This document shows positions 8,214-16,533 of a stretch of 34,286 nt of DNA, one piece after another. The stretch spans positions 1 through 34,286 of the forward strand of contig QHPY01000171.1 in the NCBI GenBank assembly GCA_003219215.1, in the 5' to 3' direction. The notes below the pieces were generated by a model. The model worked only from the letters and a program-made list of their open reading frames with translations. It did not search any database and was not told the DNA's origin. How positions within the stretch are numbered: the stretch's first letter is position 1; the number at the start of each line of letters is the position of its first letter. Source of the DNA: Verrucomicrobiota bacterium. Its GTDB lineage: Bacteria > Verrucomicrobiota > Verrucomicrobiia > Chthoniobacterales > UBA10450. The translations under genes and the position numbers were made by a program.

Positions 8214-8921
8214 TTACTTCAGCTCAAAAAACCCGCAATCAAACGCCATCATCTTGTCGATGTTCGATACGCGAAACTGCTCGATTGAGGACCCATTGTC
8301 TTGCCAAACATCGGCCGCTTTCTCGCCATCTTTTCCAATCACAACCCGAACCAGATTGGTCCCTCCGCTGATCGTCGCCAACGGCAATCCATCCATCGTT
8401 TCCAGGAAACTTCCTTTGCTGTCGAATCCGATGCTGACATCAACGACCGATCGCGTATCGCTGACGAGCGGGTTCGGGACTAACTTCACGGAAGTGTGGT
8501 CCGATGCGCTACTCGGCGGTGAATCTACTTTTCCGGCGTCGTCCACTTTCAGGTGCGCGACCAAGTAACCGCGCGCGCGGTATTTACCGGGTGGCAAATC
8601 TTCGCCTGCATCGTTTTTGCCGTCCCAGGTCGTGCGGAGCGCGTTTTCGTCGATCGTGAAGTTGTCGATCTTCGCCTCGCGGTGCAGAACGCGGACGAGT
8701 TTGTCGTTGGAATCAAAAATCCCGAGACTGATCGTTCCTTCCATCGGCGGCGGAACGAACCGGAGCTGAACAGTTCGTACCGCGGATGCTGAGGGTGATG
8801 GCAACGGTGTTTGCTCTGGGGTTGGAGAACCCGCCGGAGTCGACGATGGCGATTCTTGACCGGCGGCGAAGCAGATCGCCGCTAGGCTGGTTAGAATCGC
8901 GAGGTTAATTTTCTTTCTCAT
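8214..8921 (-). CDS. Secreted protein with FlgD-like/Ig-type domain, function unknown
   Basis: A reading frame is open from 9029, but the ATG at 8921 is preferred because it gives a clean signal peptide (MRKKINLAILTSLAAICFAAG). The mature protein starts with a Ser/Thr/Pro-rich spacer (about 22-50). Then VQLRFVPPPMEGTISLGIFDSNDKLVRVL and TTWDGKNDAGEDLPPGKYRARGYL resemble the FlgD-like Ig fold (W(D/N)GxNxxGxxxPxGxY). The C-terminus (IGKDGEKAADVWQDNGSSIEQF) is not recognised. Total length is 235 residues. It lies 41 bases after the GH57 gene in the same direction, so it may share its transcript. A role in the envelope is inference. The region before its start contains a CGACG/CGTCG palindrome. 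Confidence 0.7.
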   Translation of the reverse strand: MRKKINLAILTSLAAICFAAGQESPSSTPAGSPTPEQTPLPSPSASAVRTVQLRFVPPPMEGTISLGIFDSNDKLVRVLHREAKIDNFTIDENALRTTWDGKNDAGEDLPPGKYRARGYLVAHLKVDDAGKVDSPPSSASDHTSVKLVPNPLVSDTRSVVDVSIGFDSKGSFLETMDGLPLATISGGTNLVRVVIGKDGEKAADVWQDNGSSIEQFRVSNIDKMMAFDCGFFELK

Positions 8922-8926
8922 TGTAG

Positions 8927-8945
8927 CGACGCTCTGTGAACGTCG
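8927..8945. repeat. CGACG/CGTCG palindrome between two leftward genes
   Basis: CGACG (8927-8931) and CGTCG (8941-8945) flank CTCTGTGAA. The left flank GTAG and the core resemble the palindromes at 1865-1909 and 26707-26723, suggesting one family of short intergenic repeats. It occupies most of the 41-bp gap between the GH57 gene and the secreted-protein gene. Confidence 0.45.
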
Positions 8946-8962
8946 TCCGATTTCAGCGACGG

Positions 8963-10591
8963 TCATGGACCGCCGCCACAGTAATAACGCCAATTGATGT
9001 TCGGGAAAAGATTGTCGCGCCATTCGCAATCGGCCAGGAATTTCTCATCCAGTTGTCCGGCGGCAAGCTGGTCGTGCAATTGATTGAAGCGGGTGAGGTG
9101 ATCGATCGTGCGCTTGGTCGCGTATTCGCGCGCGGTTCCGGTTCTCATTAGAAACGCCCAATCGCTCGACTGCGCCAGCAAAAGTTCGCGCGCGAGTTGT
9201 TTGAGACTGCGATCTTGTAGGGTGGGCGCTATGCCTGGCGATTTCTTCTCTGGTAACCGGAGCGGCTGCCCCCCAACGGAAAAGTCTTGCGCAAGTTTGC
9301 TCATCCGTGCCGCCGCTGCGTGCAAGTGCGGGTAGATCCACGAATTGTTTTTGTCGATCCAGACTTCGAGATGGCCTTTGTCGCCCCAACTTGATGCAGC
9401 CGGCTCGATCGTTTGTTGGGTGGGATCGGTCTCCAGATATTCGCTTGGAGTCGTTAGGCAAAAATCTTTTTGATCGAACGCGGCCTTACGGATGAACGAC
9501 TCGAGAAAGCGCGGCCCTTCAAACCACCAATGTCCAAACAGTTCCGCGTCGAATGGCACAACGACGGTTGGATCGATATTGAGGGCGGCGAGCTGCCGAA
9601 ATTGCGCGCACCGTTGTTCCAGAAAATGCGCGGCATGCGCGTCAGCAGCTTTTTCAGCCTCAGCCCGATCGTAAAGTTGCTTCTCCGCTTTGCGTCCAGT
9701 GATGCGGTGATATTTCACACCGGAAAATTTTCGCACGCCGCGCGCGATCGGCCCCAAATGCTCGAGTGGAAGATCGAATCCGACATCGCGGTAAAATTCG
9801 CGATACGCCGGATCGCCCGGATAACCTTCCTCCGCACTCCAAACCTGGCGGCTGGAATCGCGATCGCGCGCGAACGCAGCCGGACCGGCCGGCGTGTAAC
9901 AGGGCGCATAAATCGCGCGTTGCGGTGCCGGAGTTCCAAACAACAATCCGTGCGCGTCAAGAACAAACCAGCGGACATTCGCTTCCTGCAAAATCGTGTC
10001 GAGTCCGGGCGCATAGGCGCATTCGGGCAGCCAAAAACCGGTTGGCTCGGTATGAAAGACATCGATATGAACGTCCCGACCGATGAGAACCTGCGCGCGG
10101 GCGGCTTCGCGCGATTGCTGGTGAATCAGCGGCAGCAAACCATGGGTCGCCGCGCAGGCGATGATTTCCAGGGCGCCCACGTCGCGCAATTGTAGAAACG
10201 CAGCGAGCAAATCGCCGTTCCATTCGTTAACAAAGAAACGCCGGCTTGCTGAAAACAATTCGAAATAAAACTGCGCCAACTCCGCCAGTTCTGACTCGTT
10301 GCGATTTCGTCTTCGCTCACGCGCCGCGAGATCGATCAAGAGATCGACATGCCGGACGTAGCGTTCGCGTAAGAGATCGTCTTGCAACATCGCGCACAGC
10401 GTGGGCGTGAGCGACATCGTGAGCTTGAACGGAACGTCGTCGTTCACCAACCGTCGCATCATTTGCAGGAGCGGGATGTAAGTTTCGGTGATCGCCTCGA
10501 ACAGCCAGTCTTCTTCCAGAAAATGTTCATGTTCCGGATGCCGAACGAACGGCAAGTGGGCGTGAAGAATGAGCGCGAGGTGACCAGCCAT
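8963..10591 (-). CDS. Glycoside hydrolase family 57 1,4-alpha-glucan branching enzyme
   Basis: The enzyme cuts alpha-1,4 glucan chains and re-attaches them through alpha-1,6 links, making glycogen branches in the cytoplasm. The 542 residues show the five GH57 regions: ALILHAHLPFVRHP near the N-terminus; the His-rich AATHGLLPLI; GFWLPECAYAPGLDTIL with the nucleophile Glu; VVPFDAELFGHWWFEGPRFLE with the catalytic Asp; and SSWGDKGHLEVWIDKNNSWIY. The C-terminal helical domain (SDWAFLMRTGTAREYA) is typical of the branching-enzyme subgroup. The ATG at 10591 begins MAGHLALILHAH, as expected. No other glycogen genes are in the window. The MITE-like copy B lies 17 bases upstream. Confidence 0.93.
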   Translation of the reverse strand: MAGHLALILHAHLPFVRHPEHEHFLEEDWLFEAITETYIPLLQMMRRLVNDDVPFKLTMSLTPTLCAMLQDDLLRERYVRHVDLLIDLAARERRRNRNESELAELAQFYFELFSASRRFFVNEWNGDLLAAFLQLRDVGALEIIACAATHGLLPLIHQQSREAARAQVLIGRDVHIDVFHTEPTGFWLPECAYAPGLDTILQEANVRWFVLDAHGLLFGTPAPQRAIYAPCYTPAGPAAFARDRDSSRQVWSAEEGYPGDPAYREFYRDVGFDLPLEHLGPIARGVRKFSGVKYHRITGRKAEKQLYDRAEAEKAADAHAAHFLEQRCAQFRQLAALNIDPTVVVPFDAELFGHWWFEGPRFLESFIRKAAFDQKDFCLTTPSEYLETDPTQQTIEPAASSWGDKGHLEVWIDKNNSWIYPHLHAAAARMSKLAQDFSVGGQPLRLPEKKSPGIAPTLQDRSLKQLARELLLAQSSDWAFLMRTGTAREYATKRTIDHLTRFNQLHDQLAAGQLDEKFLADCEWRDNLFPNINWRYYCGGGP

Positions 10592-10608
10592 TGCAGATTT
10601 CTTTACTC

Positions 10609-10718
10609 TGTCATTCCGAGCGGAGCGAGGAATCTCCCAAAAGGTGAAGGATCACACCGATTACTTGGCGCGACGTTCGCTCTGTGGCTGAGATCCCTCG
10701 CGTTCGCTCGGGATGACA
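10609..10718. repeat. MITE-like inverted-repeat element, copy B
   Basis: The left end TGTCATTCCGAGCGG and the reverse complement of the right end, TGTCATCCCGAGCG, match closely. The imperfect inverted repeat extends about 28 bp inwards. The element fits exactly between the aspartate aminotransferase stop (1 base away) and the GH57 start. It would fold into a very stable hairpin in either transcript. The interior matches copy A at 5950-6058. It encodes no protein. Confidence 0.78.
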
Positions 10719-10719
10719 A

Positions 10720-11883
10720 TCAGAGCGTTCGGCAGAAATCCTGAAACCGGTCGAGCCCCTTTTTGATGATGTCGATGCTGGTGGCGTAGCTCAGTCGAAT
10801 AGTTCGGTCGTCCCCGAATGCTGCGCCGGGCACGACGGCCACGTTTGATTTGCTGAGCAATCGATCCGCAAAGTTTTGTGAAGTCAGTCCGAGTTGACTG
10901 ACATTCACCAAAACATAGAACGCGCCCTGCGGCTTCACTGCGGTCACGTTTGGAATTTTTGAAAGACGATCGAGCATGTAATTACGCCGCATATCGAATT
11001 CTTCGCGCATGTCGGCGACTGATTGCTGATCGCCTTTCAACGCCGCGAGCGCGCCGCGTTGCGAGAAGGAGGACGGATTCGCGGTCGTGTGGCTTTGAAT
11101 TGAATCGACCGCCTTCGCCACCGCCTCTGGCGCCGCCAGATAACCGAGTCGCCATCCCGTCATCGCATACGATTTGCTGAACCCGTTGACGGTGATGGTC
11201 AGATCGTAAGCTTCTTTCGAAAGCGACGCGATGCTGACATGCTTGGCGTCGTCATAAACAAGTTTCTCGTAAATTTCGTCGGACAAAATGTAAATGTCTT
11301 CTCCCCTAGCGACTTCAACAATCGCCTCCAGCTCTCCTTGCGTGTAAACCGAACCGGTCGGATTGCACGGACTGTTCATGATCAACATTTTTGTCCGCGG
11401 CGTCATCGCGTTTTCAAAATCTTCCGCGCGCATTTTCCAATTGTTGCGCTCCATCGTCGGCACGATCACCGGCTCCGCCCCGACGAGCCTTACCATGTCG
11501 GGATAACTGACCCAATACGGCGCCGGAATGATCACCTCGTCGCCCGGCTGACACGTCGCCAGAATTGCGTTGTAACAGCAATGTTTGGCGCCGTTGCTCA
11601 CGATCACCTGACCGGGGCGGTAAGTTAGTCCGTTATCCGCCGCTAATTTTTCCGCGATCGCCTGGCGCAACTCGGGAATGCCCGCGCTCGGCGTATACTT
11701 AGTGAAGCCGGCCTGCAACGCTGCAATCGCTGCGGTTTTGATGTGCTCCGGCGTATCGAAATCCGGTTCGCCCGCGCCGAAGCCGCAAACGTCAATTCCC
11801 TCTGCCTTCATCGCCTTCGCTTTGCTGTCGATGGAAAGCGTCAGCGACGGAGTCAGTTGGGCAGCGCGTTCGGAAATTTCCAT
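10720..11883 (-). CDS. aspC: Class I pyridoxal-phosphate aspartate aminotransferase
   Basis: The 387-residue fold-type I aminotransferase interconverts aspartate/2-oxoglutarate and oxaloacetate/glutamate. It shows FGAGEPDFDTPEHI, KYTPSAGIPELRQAIA, the cofactor-contacting MNSPCNPTGSVY and SDEIYEKLVYD. The Schiff-base lysine is in VNGFSKSYAMTGWRLGYLAAP (about K237), and a C-terminal Arg lies in IRLSYATS. This is the subgroup Ib pattern common outside gamma-proteobacteria, which often also accepts prephenate. That would fit the nearby aromatic amino acid genes, but specificity cannot be read from sequence. The ATG at 11883 is 33 bases after the NDK-like gene in the same direction, so co-transcription is likely. 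Confidence 0.92.
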   Translation of the reverse strand: MEISERAAQLTPSLTLSIDSKAKAMKAEGIDVCGFGAGEPDFDTPEHIKTAAIAALQAGFTKYTPSAGIPELRQAIAEKLAADNGLTYRPGQVIVSNGAKHCCYNAILATCQPGDEVIIPAPYWVSYPDMVRLVGAEPVIVPTMERNNWKMRAEDFENAMTPRTKMLIMNSPCNPTGSVYTQGELEAIVEVARGEDIYILSDEIYEKLVYDDAKHVSIASLSKEAYDLTITVNGFSKSYAMTGWRLGYLAAPEAVAKAVDSIQSHTTANPSSFSQRGALAALKGDQQSVADMREEFDMRRNYMLDRLSKIPNVTAVKPQGAFYVLVNVSQLGLTSQNFADRLLSKSNVAVVPGAAFGDDRTIRLSYATSIDIIKKGLDRFQDFCRTL

Positions 11884-11916
11884 ATCGATCTTTGCTTTTA
11901 ATTCAGGGAGCGCACA

Positions 11917-12993
11917 TTATTGGCGGCCGTAAAAGTTTTCAATCAAAGCTTTAAAGTTATTCTCCTCGACGCGGACAATCGCCATTTCGCGCTTCGCGTT
12001 CTCAATTGAGTCGGACGCGTGCGCAGCGTTAATCATAATAGTTTGTCCAAATTCTTTTCGAATCGAGCCGGGCGGCGCCTTCGCGGGATCGGTGGGGCCC
12101 AGTACTTCGCGAATTTTGCGAACTGCGTCTCCCCCCTGATAAACGAGGGCAATGCATTTTTCCGTGCCGGGTGTGTCGCGCTTTTCCGGAAGCGTGTCGC
12201 TCGGGCGCGCGCCCGCCATGAATTCGACGATGTCCTCCCATGCGTCGCGTCCCTTGTTGTGTCCTAATTTTTCCTGCAACACCGGTAACACCGGGCCGTA
12301 AAAGACCTCGGCTTGTGCCACGCTCATCCGGTGCACCTTGAAACCGACGATGTAGAGCCCGGTGCGCGAAAAAACTTCGATCACGCCGCCGGGCCGAATG
12401 TTTGGAAATTTGAAATTGTCGGGCTTAATTAAAACGAGCGTCTTTTCGATCTTGACGTCCTTCGGAAACTGGACGGCTTGATCGAGAACACCGCCGTCGC
12501 GGTCGGAAAATTCCGCCCAAAGTTTTAAATCGCGCTCGATCGCCTTGCCGTCGAATGCCGCCACCACCGCCGGCTCGAAGTAAGTGACTTTACCTGACTC
12601 GTCCGTGATGTAATCGCCGAAGGTATCACGAATGGTTTCACCGCTCGTATCTTCGTGAGAGATGTGACCGACGGTGTTGCGCATTTTTTCTGCAGCACCG
12701 GCACCTCGAAAAATCAAACACAAGACGCGTGCTCGCTGTCCTTGCTTTTCGCCAGTAAAATTTCTTAAGACATACGCCCTGATTAATTCCTGTGTCGCGC
12801 GATGATTCGGTTCCGTTTCGCTCACGATCGTCCCAGCGTAGCGCCGAATCAGCTCCTCGCTCGGTGCGAACATGCGCGCCGCCACCAGATCCAGACCGGT
12901 GCGTGAAATCAGCCGGGCGATGATTCCGCCGGTGCGCGATTTGCGCATCGAATACGGCGTAATGGTGGCGTAGGAAAGTTCCTCGGTCTGCAT
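11917..12993 (-). CDS. Tandem nucleoside diphosphate kinase-like protein (N-terminal copy degenerate)
   Basis: The 358 residues hold two NDK folds. The C-terminal copy (about 180-358) keeps EKTLVLIKPDNF, RTGLYIVGFKVHRMS, LGPTDPAKAPPGSIRKEFG and NAAHASDSIENAKREM. The phospho-accepting His lies in NAAHASDS (about residue 325), so kinase activity transferring phosphate between NTPs and NDPs is plausible. An extra segment near KLGHNKGRDAWED lengthens it. The N-terminal copy (about 1-165) keeps the outline (TPYSMRKSRTGGIIARLISRTGLDLV; HEDTSGETIRDTFGDYI), but the IKPD motif is changed to ITPYS and the His motif reads YFEPAVVAA. It therefore looks catalytically dead. Ordinary NDKs are about 140 residues. 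Confidence 0.88.
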   Translation of the reverse strand: MQTEELSYATITPYSMRKSRTGGIIARLISRTGLDLVAARMFAPSEELIRRYAGTIVSETEPNHRATQELIRAYVLRNFTGEKQGQRARVLCLIFRGAGAAEKMRNTVGHISHEDTSGETIRDTFGDYITDESGKVTYFEPAVVAAFDGKAIERDLKLWAEFSDRDGGVLDQAVQFPKDVKIEKTLVLIKPDNFKFPNIRPGGVIEVFSRTGLYIVGFKVHRMSVAQAEVFYGPVLPVLQEKLGHNKGRDAWEDIVEFMAGARPSDTLPEKRDTPGTEKCIALVYQGGDAVRKIREVLGPTDPAKAPPGSIRKEFGQTIMINAAHASDSIENAKREMAIVRVEENNFKALIENFYGRQ

Positions 12994-13066
12994 GTACGTT
13001 TGCCCGCGGCTTAAGATTAAACCGCGTTTTATGCAGAAAACCGTAGCCGCTAAAGGGTCGCCGAAC

Positions 13067-13903
13067 CTACCTGATCACCGCTAAAATCGCAACCCACTTT
13101 CCGCGTCGGTGCAATTGCAAGATGTCGATCTTGTTGCGCTTAAGCGCGCGCGTTACATCGCGTTCTTGCTCACGCAAAACCCCAGAAAGAATCAGCCAGC
13201 GCGCAGCTTTTAGTTTTGGCAAAATCTCAATCAACAGGTCGCTAAACAGATTCGCGGTAACAACGTCGACTTGGCCGCGGTAGCTCGTCCCGCGAAGGCG
13301 GCTCTTGCCCAATTTGCAGCGGCGCACGTCGCCGACGCGAAAATTCACATCGTGAACTTTGTTCGCACGGGCGTTTTCTTTTGCAGTCGAGATTGCAGTC
13401 GGATCGCTATCAATTCCAATCACGCGCGTTGCTTCAAAACGTTTCGCGGCCAGCGCGAGGATTCCGCTGCCCGTTCCAAGATCGACAATCGACCAGCCTG
13501 GTTTCCAGTTTCGCGTCAATTTCTCCAACAGTCGCAACGACATCGCGGTTGTCTCGTGTTCGCCGGTGCCGAAAGCTGCGCCAGTGGGAATGATAAGCTC
13601 TTTAGTTGAGAGCCGATTTTTTCGTGAGCGAACAACGGTCAGTCGCTGACCGATTCGGAGAGGTTTGGTTTTCTGCTTCCGCGAAAATCGTTTCTGCCAA
13701 TCGGCTGGAAGCTTTTCAACTTGTCCCCTGAATTGTGTCGCCAGGCTTTGCAGCTCGGTGCGGGAACTTGATGCGACTTCGAGCTGCAATTGTTTGCGAC
13801 CGGGCCGTTCGATGATCGCCAGTTCATTGCCCGCAATCGCGCGCAATTCCTTTTCGCTATCGTTCCACCACTTCTGACTCGCCAGTCGTCGCCATAAATA
13901 CAT
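13067..13903 (-). CDS. prmA: Ribosomal protein L11 methyltransferase
   Basis: PrmA transfers methyl groups from S-adenosylmethionine to ribosomal protein L11. The 278-residue product has a weakly conserved N-terminal substrate domain (MYLWRRLASQKWWNDSEKELRAIAGN). The typical core follows: LIIPTGAAFGTGEHETTAMSL, the SAM-binding IVDLGTGSGILALAAKRF, the acidic turn VIGIDSDPTAI, and TANLFSDLLIEILPKL where the family has an N-I/L motif. It ends with LSGVLREQERDV. The ATG at 13903 lies 33 bases from the divergent dioxygenase, so the two promoters must overlap the ends of the genes. Two copies of the TGTCGATCTTG word are inside this gene (13123, 13477). Confidence 0.93.
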   Translation of the reverse strand: MYLWRRLASQKWWNDSEKELRAIAGNELAIIERPGRKQLQLEVASSSRTELQSLATQFRGQVEKLPADWQKRFSRKQKTKPLRIGQRLTVVRSRKNRLSTKELIIPTGAAFGTGEHETTAMSLRLLEKLTRNWKPGWSIVDLGTGSGILALAAKRFEATRVIGIDSDPTAISTAKENARANKVHDVNFRVGDVRRCKLGKSRLRGTSYRGQVDVVTANLFSDLLIEILPKLKAARWLILSGVLREQERDVTRALKRNKIDILQLHRRGKWVAILAVIR

Positions 13904-13936
13904 GCGTTGAGTTGATGCAGGGAAACCTGTTAGCCT

Positions 13937-14902
13937 TTGCCTTCTTCAGTGAAACTTCACGGCATTCATCATATCACGGCCATTGCGAGCGATCCGCAGC
14001 GCAATGTTGATTTTTACACCCAAATCCTCGGCCTGCGTTTTGCCAAGCGCACCGTTAATTTCGACGATCCATCGACCTATCATTTATATTTCGGCGACCG
14101 GACCGGCCGGCCGGGCACCGCGATTACATTTTTTGCGTGGCCGGGTGCGCGTCGCGGGTCGCGCGGAACAGGACAAGTAATTGCAGCTAGCTTTGCCATT
14201 CCGTCGGGCTCGCTCGATTTCTGGAAATCGCGTTTCGAAGAGCATCATATTTTCTCCGAGCGACTCCCATCACGCTTTGAAGCGTCGGCCATTCGTTTAA
14301 CCGATCCCGATGGATTGCCGCTGGAGCTTATCGAAGCGGAGCAACTCGACGATATCGATCTTGAGTACGAAAGCGAAGCGCCGAATAAATTTGCCATTCA
14401 TGGATTTCACGCGCCAACGCTTGAAGTTCAGCAGGCCAAACCAACCAAAGAGCTGCTTAAGAATCTCGGCTTCGAATTGATCGCTGAGGAAAAAGCGCGC
14501 CGTCGCTTTTCATTGAATTCAAAATCGACCAGCGCGCAGGTGGATTTGATTGAACGCGCTGATGGACAGTTCGGAGTTAATTCCGCCGGTACGGTGCATC
14601 ACATCGCGTTTCGCTCTGCCGGCGAAAAGGAACAATTACGCTGGCGACAAAAACTGCTGGAGCTTGGTCTGCACGTCACGCCGGTGATCGATCGTTTTTA
14701 TTTTCACTCGATCTACTTTCGTGAGCCGGGCGGTATTTTGTTCGAAATCGCCACTGAAGGTCCCGGTTTTAGAGTAGACGAACCGGTCGAGCATCTTGGC
14801 GAAAATTTGAAATTACCGCCACAATACGAGGAGCATCGGGCTGAAATCGAGCGGGCACTGCCTCCGATTATGTTCGAATCGAAAGCTAAAGGAGTGGGTT
14901 AA
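13937..14902 (+). CDS. VOC-superfamily ring-cleaving dioxygenase, MhqO-like
   Basis: The 321-residue protein consists of two paired VOC (glyoxalase-fold) modules. The first opens LHGIHHITAIASDPQRNVDFYTQILGLRFAKRTVNFDDPSTYHLYFGD. The second starts IHGFHAPTLEV and contains TVHHIAFRSAGEKEQL and SIYFREPGGILFEIATEGPGF. The two histidines (HHIT, HHIA) and the glutamate in LFEIATEGPGF are the usual metal ligands. MhqO-type enzymes cleave hydroquinones or catechols in quinone and electrophile stress; the true substrate here is unknown. No ATG fits. TTG at 13937 has GGAAA 11 bases upstream, and GTG at 13949 (KLHGIHHI) is an alternative that lies closer to the conserved part. Confidence 0.87.
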   Translation: MPSSVKLHGIHHITAIASDPQRNVDFYTQILGLRFAKRTVNFDDPSTYHLYFGDRTGRPGTAITFFAWPGARRGSRGTGQVIAASFAIPSGSLDFWKSRFEEHHIFSERLPSRFEASAIRLTDPDGLPLELIEAEQLDDIDLEYESEAPNKFAIHGFHAPTLEVQQAKPTKELLKNLGFELIAEEKARRRFSLNSKSTSAQVDLIERADGQFGVNSAGTVHHIAFRSAGEKEQLRWRQKLLELGLHVTPVIDRFYFHSIYFREPGGILFEIATEGPGFRVDEPVEHLGENLKLPPQYEEHRAEIERALPPIMFESKAKGVG

Positions 14903-14916
14903 ATTTGACCGAAGGG

Positions 14917-14922
14917 TATAAT
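14917..14922 (+). promoter_or_regulatory. Possible -10 element for aroF
   Basis: A perfect TATAAT lies 28 bases upstream of the aroF ATG, in the 48-bp gap after the dioxygenase gene. The expected -35 position overlaps the end of that gene and is poor, so support rests on the -10 box alone. Confidence 0.35.
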
Positions 14923-14950
14923 TCCCGGTAAGTAACCGCCTTTTCACGCC

Positions 14951-15970
14951 ATGCTCATCGTAATGAACGCCAGCGCCGGGAAGGCCGAGATCGACAACGT
15001 CGTTCGCGTGGTCGAATCGCTTGGCTTCCGTGCGCACGTTATGCCGGGCGCGAACCGAACCGCGATCGGAGTCACCGGCAATCAGGGTGCGGTCGATCTC
15101 TCGCATTTTGAACATCTTCCCGGTGTTTCGGAAGCTATCCGTGTCACCAAGCCTTACAAATTGATCACGCTCGATCTGCGGCCAGACCGCACAATTGTCG
15201 ATCTTGGCGACGGCGCGCGCATCGGCGACGGCTCGCTTGCGATTATCGCCGGGCCGTGTGCGATTGAAAACAGCAAGCAAGCATTTGCGATAGCGGACGT
15301 GGTTCAGCGCAGCGGCGCGAAATTTTTCCGCGGCGGCGCATTCAAACCTCGCACGTCTCCCTACGCTTTTTCTGGTCTTGGCGAAGCCGCACTGAAAATT
15401 CTTGCCGACATTCGGAAGGAATTTGGTTTGAAGATCGTCAGCGAAGCGCTTGATCAAGCCAATGTCGATCTTGTCGAGAAATATGCCGACATGATTCAGA
15501 TCGGCGCGCGCAACATGCAGAATTTTACTCTGCTTCGGCGGGTCGGTCGCTCGAAATTGCCGGTGCTCTTGAAACGCGGAATGGCCGCGACATTGGAAGA
15601 ATGGTTGCTCGCGGCCGAATACGTGATGGCGGAGGGAAATTACAACATCGTTTTGTGCGAGCGCGGGGTGCGCACGTTCGCCCAGCACACGCGGAATACT
15701 TTGGACTTGGCCGCCGTTCCGGCGGTGCGGCGGATTTCACATTTGCCAGTAATTGTCGATGCTGCGCATGGAACCGGTCGCAGCTACATGGTCACGCCGC
15801 TGGCGCGCGCCGGTGTCGCGGTTGGCGCGGATGGTCTAATGATCGAAGTGCACGGCCGGCCCGACGAAGCGCTTTCCGACGGCGCGCAATCGCTAATGTT
15901 CGACGAATACGAACAAATGGTGCGCGAAGTTCGCCAAATTCACGACGTGATCTCGCGCAACGGCGCTTAA
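14951..15970 (+). CDS. aroF: 3-deoxy-7-phosphoheptulonate (DAHP) synthase, type I beta with N-terminal regulatory domain
   Basis: DAHP synthase condenses phosphoenolpyruvate and erythrose-4-phosphate, the first step of the shikimate pathway. The 339 residues begin with a ferredoxin-like regulatory domain ([18 protein letters not shown] to about residue 70), as in Thermotoga-type enzymes with feedback control. The barrel follows: [80 protein letters not shown] and [20 protein letters not shown]. Metal and substrate residues (Cys, His, Glu) are all visible. The stop codon overlaps the stop of convergent trpG. The nearness to trpG-trpE suggests an aromatic amino acid locus, although these genes run in the opposite direction. 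Confidence 0.95.
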   Translation: MLIVMNASAGKAEIDNVVRVVESLGFRAHVMPGANRTAIGVTGNQGAVDLSHFEHLPGVSEAIRVTKPYKLITLDLRPDRTIVDLGDGARIGDGSLAIIAGPCAIENSKQAFAIADVVQRSGAKFFRGGAFKPRTSPYAFSGLGEAALKILADIRKEFGLKIVSEALDQANVDLVEKYADMIQIGARNMQNFTLLRRVGRSKLPVLLKRGMAATLEEWLLAAEYVMAEGNYNIVLCERGVRTFAQHTRNTLDLAAVPAVRRISHLPVIVDAAHGTGRSYMVTPLARAGVAVGADGLMIEVHGRPDEALSDGAQSLMFDEYEQMVREVRQIHDVISRNGA

Positions 15971-16533
15971 ACTCGCAAAAAATTCGCGAGCAACTTACGT
16001 CCTTCGGTCGTCAGGATCGATTCGGGGTGGAATTGCACGCCGTGGATCGGAAGTTGCCGATGTTGCAGTCCCATAATCTCGCCGTCATCAGTCTGCGCTG
16101 TGATTTCCAGTGAATCGGGTAACGATTCACGCCGAACAATCAGCGAATGATACCGCGTTGCTTCGAGCGGCTCAGCTAAACCTTCAAAAACACCGCTGCG
16201 GTTATGATGAATTTTTGAAGTCTTGCCGTGCATTAACTTTTCTGCCTGCACAATTTCGCCGCCAAAAACTTGGGCGATGCATTGATGACCAAGACAAACG
16301 CCGAGAATCGGGACGCCCGGCCCCAATTCTCGAATTAGATCAGAGCTGATCCCGGTATTTTCCGGCCGCCCCGGGCCGGGAGAAATGCAAATGCGATCGG
16401 GTTTCAATTTTTTAACTTCATCGACTGAGGTTTCGTCGTTTCGCTTCACCACAAGATCGACATCCATCTCGCCGAAAAGCTGGACGAGATTGTAGGTGAA
16501 CGAATCGTAGTTATCGATAACGAGCAGTTTCAT
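15967..16533 (-). CDS. trpG: Anthranilate synthase glutamine amidotransferase component (TrpG/PabA)
   Basis: TrpG hydrolyses glutamine and passes ammonia to TrpE, which makes anthranilate. The 188-residue class I GATase has [36 protein letters not shown], the nucleophile Cys in [24 protein letters not shown], and the His/Glu pair in [14 protein letters not shown]. The frame is open further upstream, but the ATG at 16533 overlaps the trpE stop by 4 bases and gives the canonical N-terminus, so it is chosen. One polypeptide may serve both tryptophan and folate synthesis, because no separate pabA is seen here. Its TAA and the aroF TAA overlap in the tetranucleotide TTAA (15967-15970). Confidence 0.94.
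   Translation of the reverse strand: MKLLVIDNYDSFTYNLVQLFGEMDVDLVVKRNDETSVDEVKKLKPDRICISPGPGRPENTGISSDLIRELGPGVPILGVCLGHQCIAQVFGGEIVQAEKLMHGKTSKIHHNRSGVFEGLAEPLEATRYHSLIVRRESLPDSLEITAQTDDGEIMGLQHRQLPIHGVQFHPESILTTEGRKLLANFLRV

Noticed and set aside
8922-9029. N-terminal extension of the secreted-protein frame
   Set aside because: It overlaps the end of the GH57 gene and the palindrome, and would bury the clear signal peptide that begins at 8921.
13005-13026. Inverted repeat CGCGG / CCGCG followed by TTTT between prmA and the NDK-like gene
   Set aside because: The T-run is on the strand opposite to both genes and the stem is only 5 bp, so a terminator call is not supported.
14813-15688. 291-codon leftward frame across the dioxygenase end and aroF
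   Set aside because: It is antisense to two well-recognised genes, with no recognisable domain and an Arg/His/Phe-rich shadow composition.
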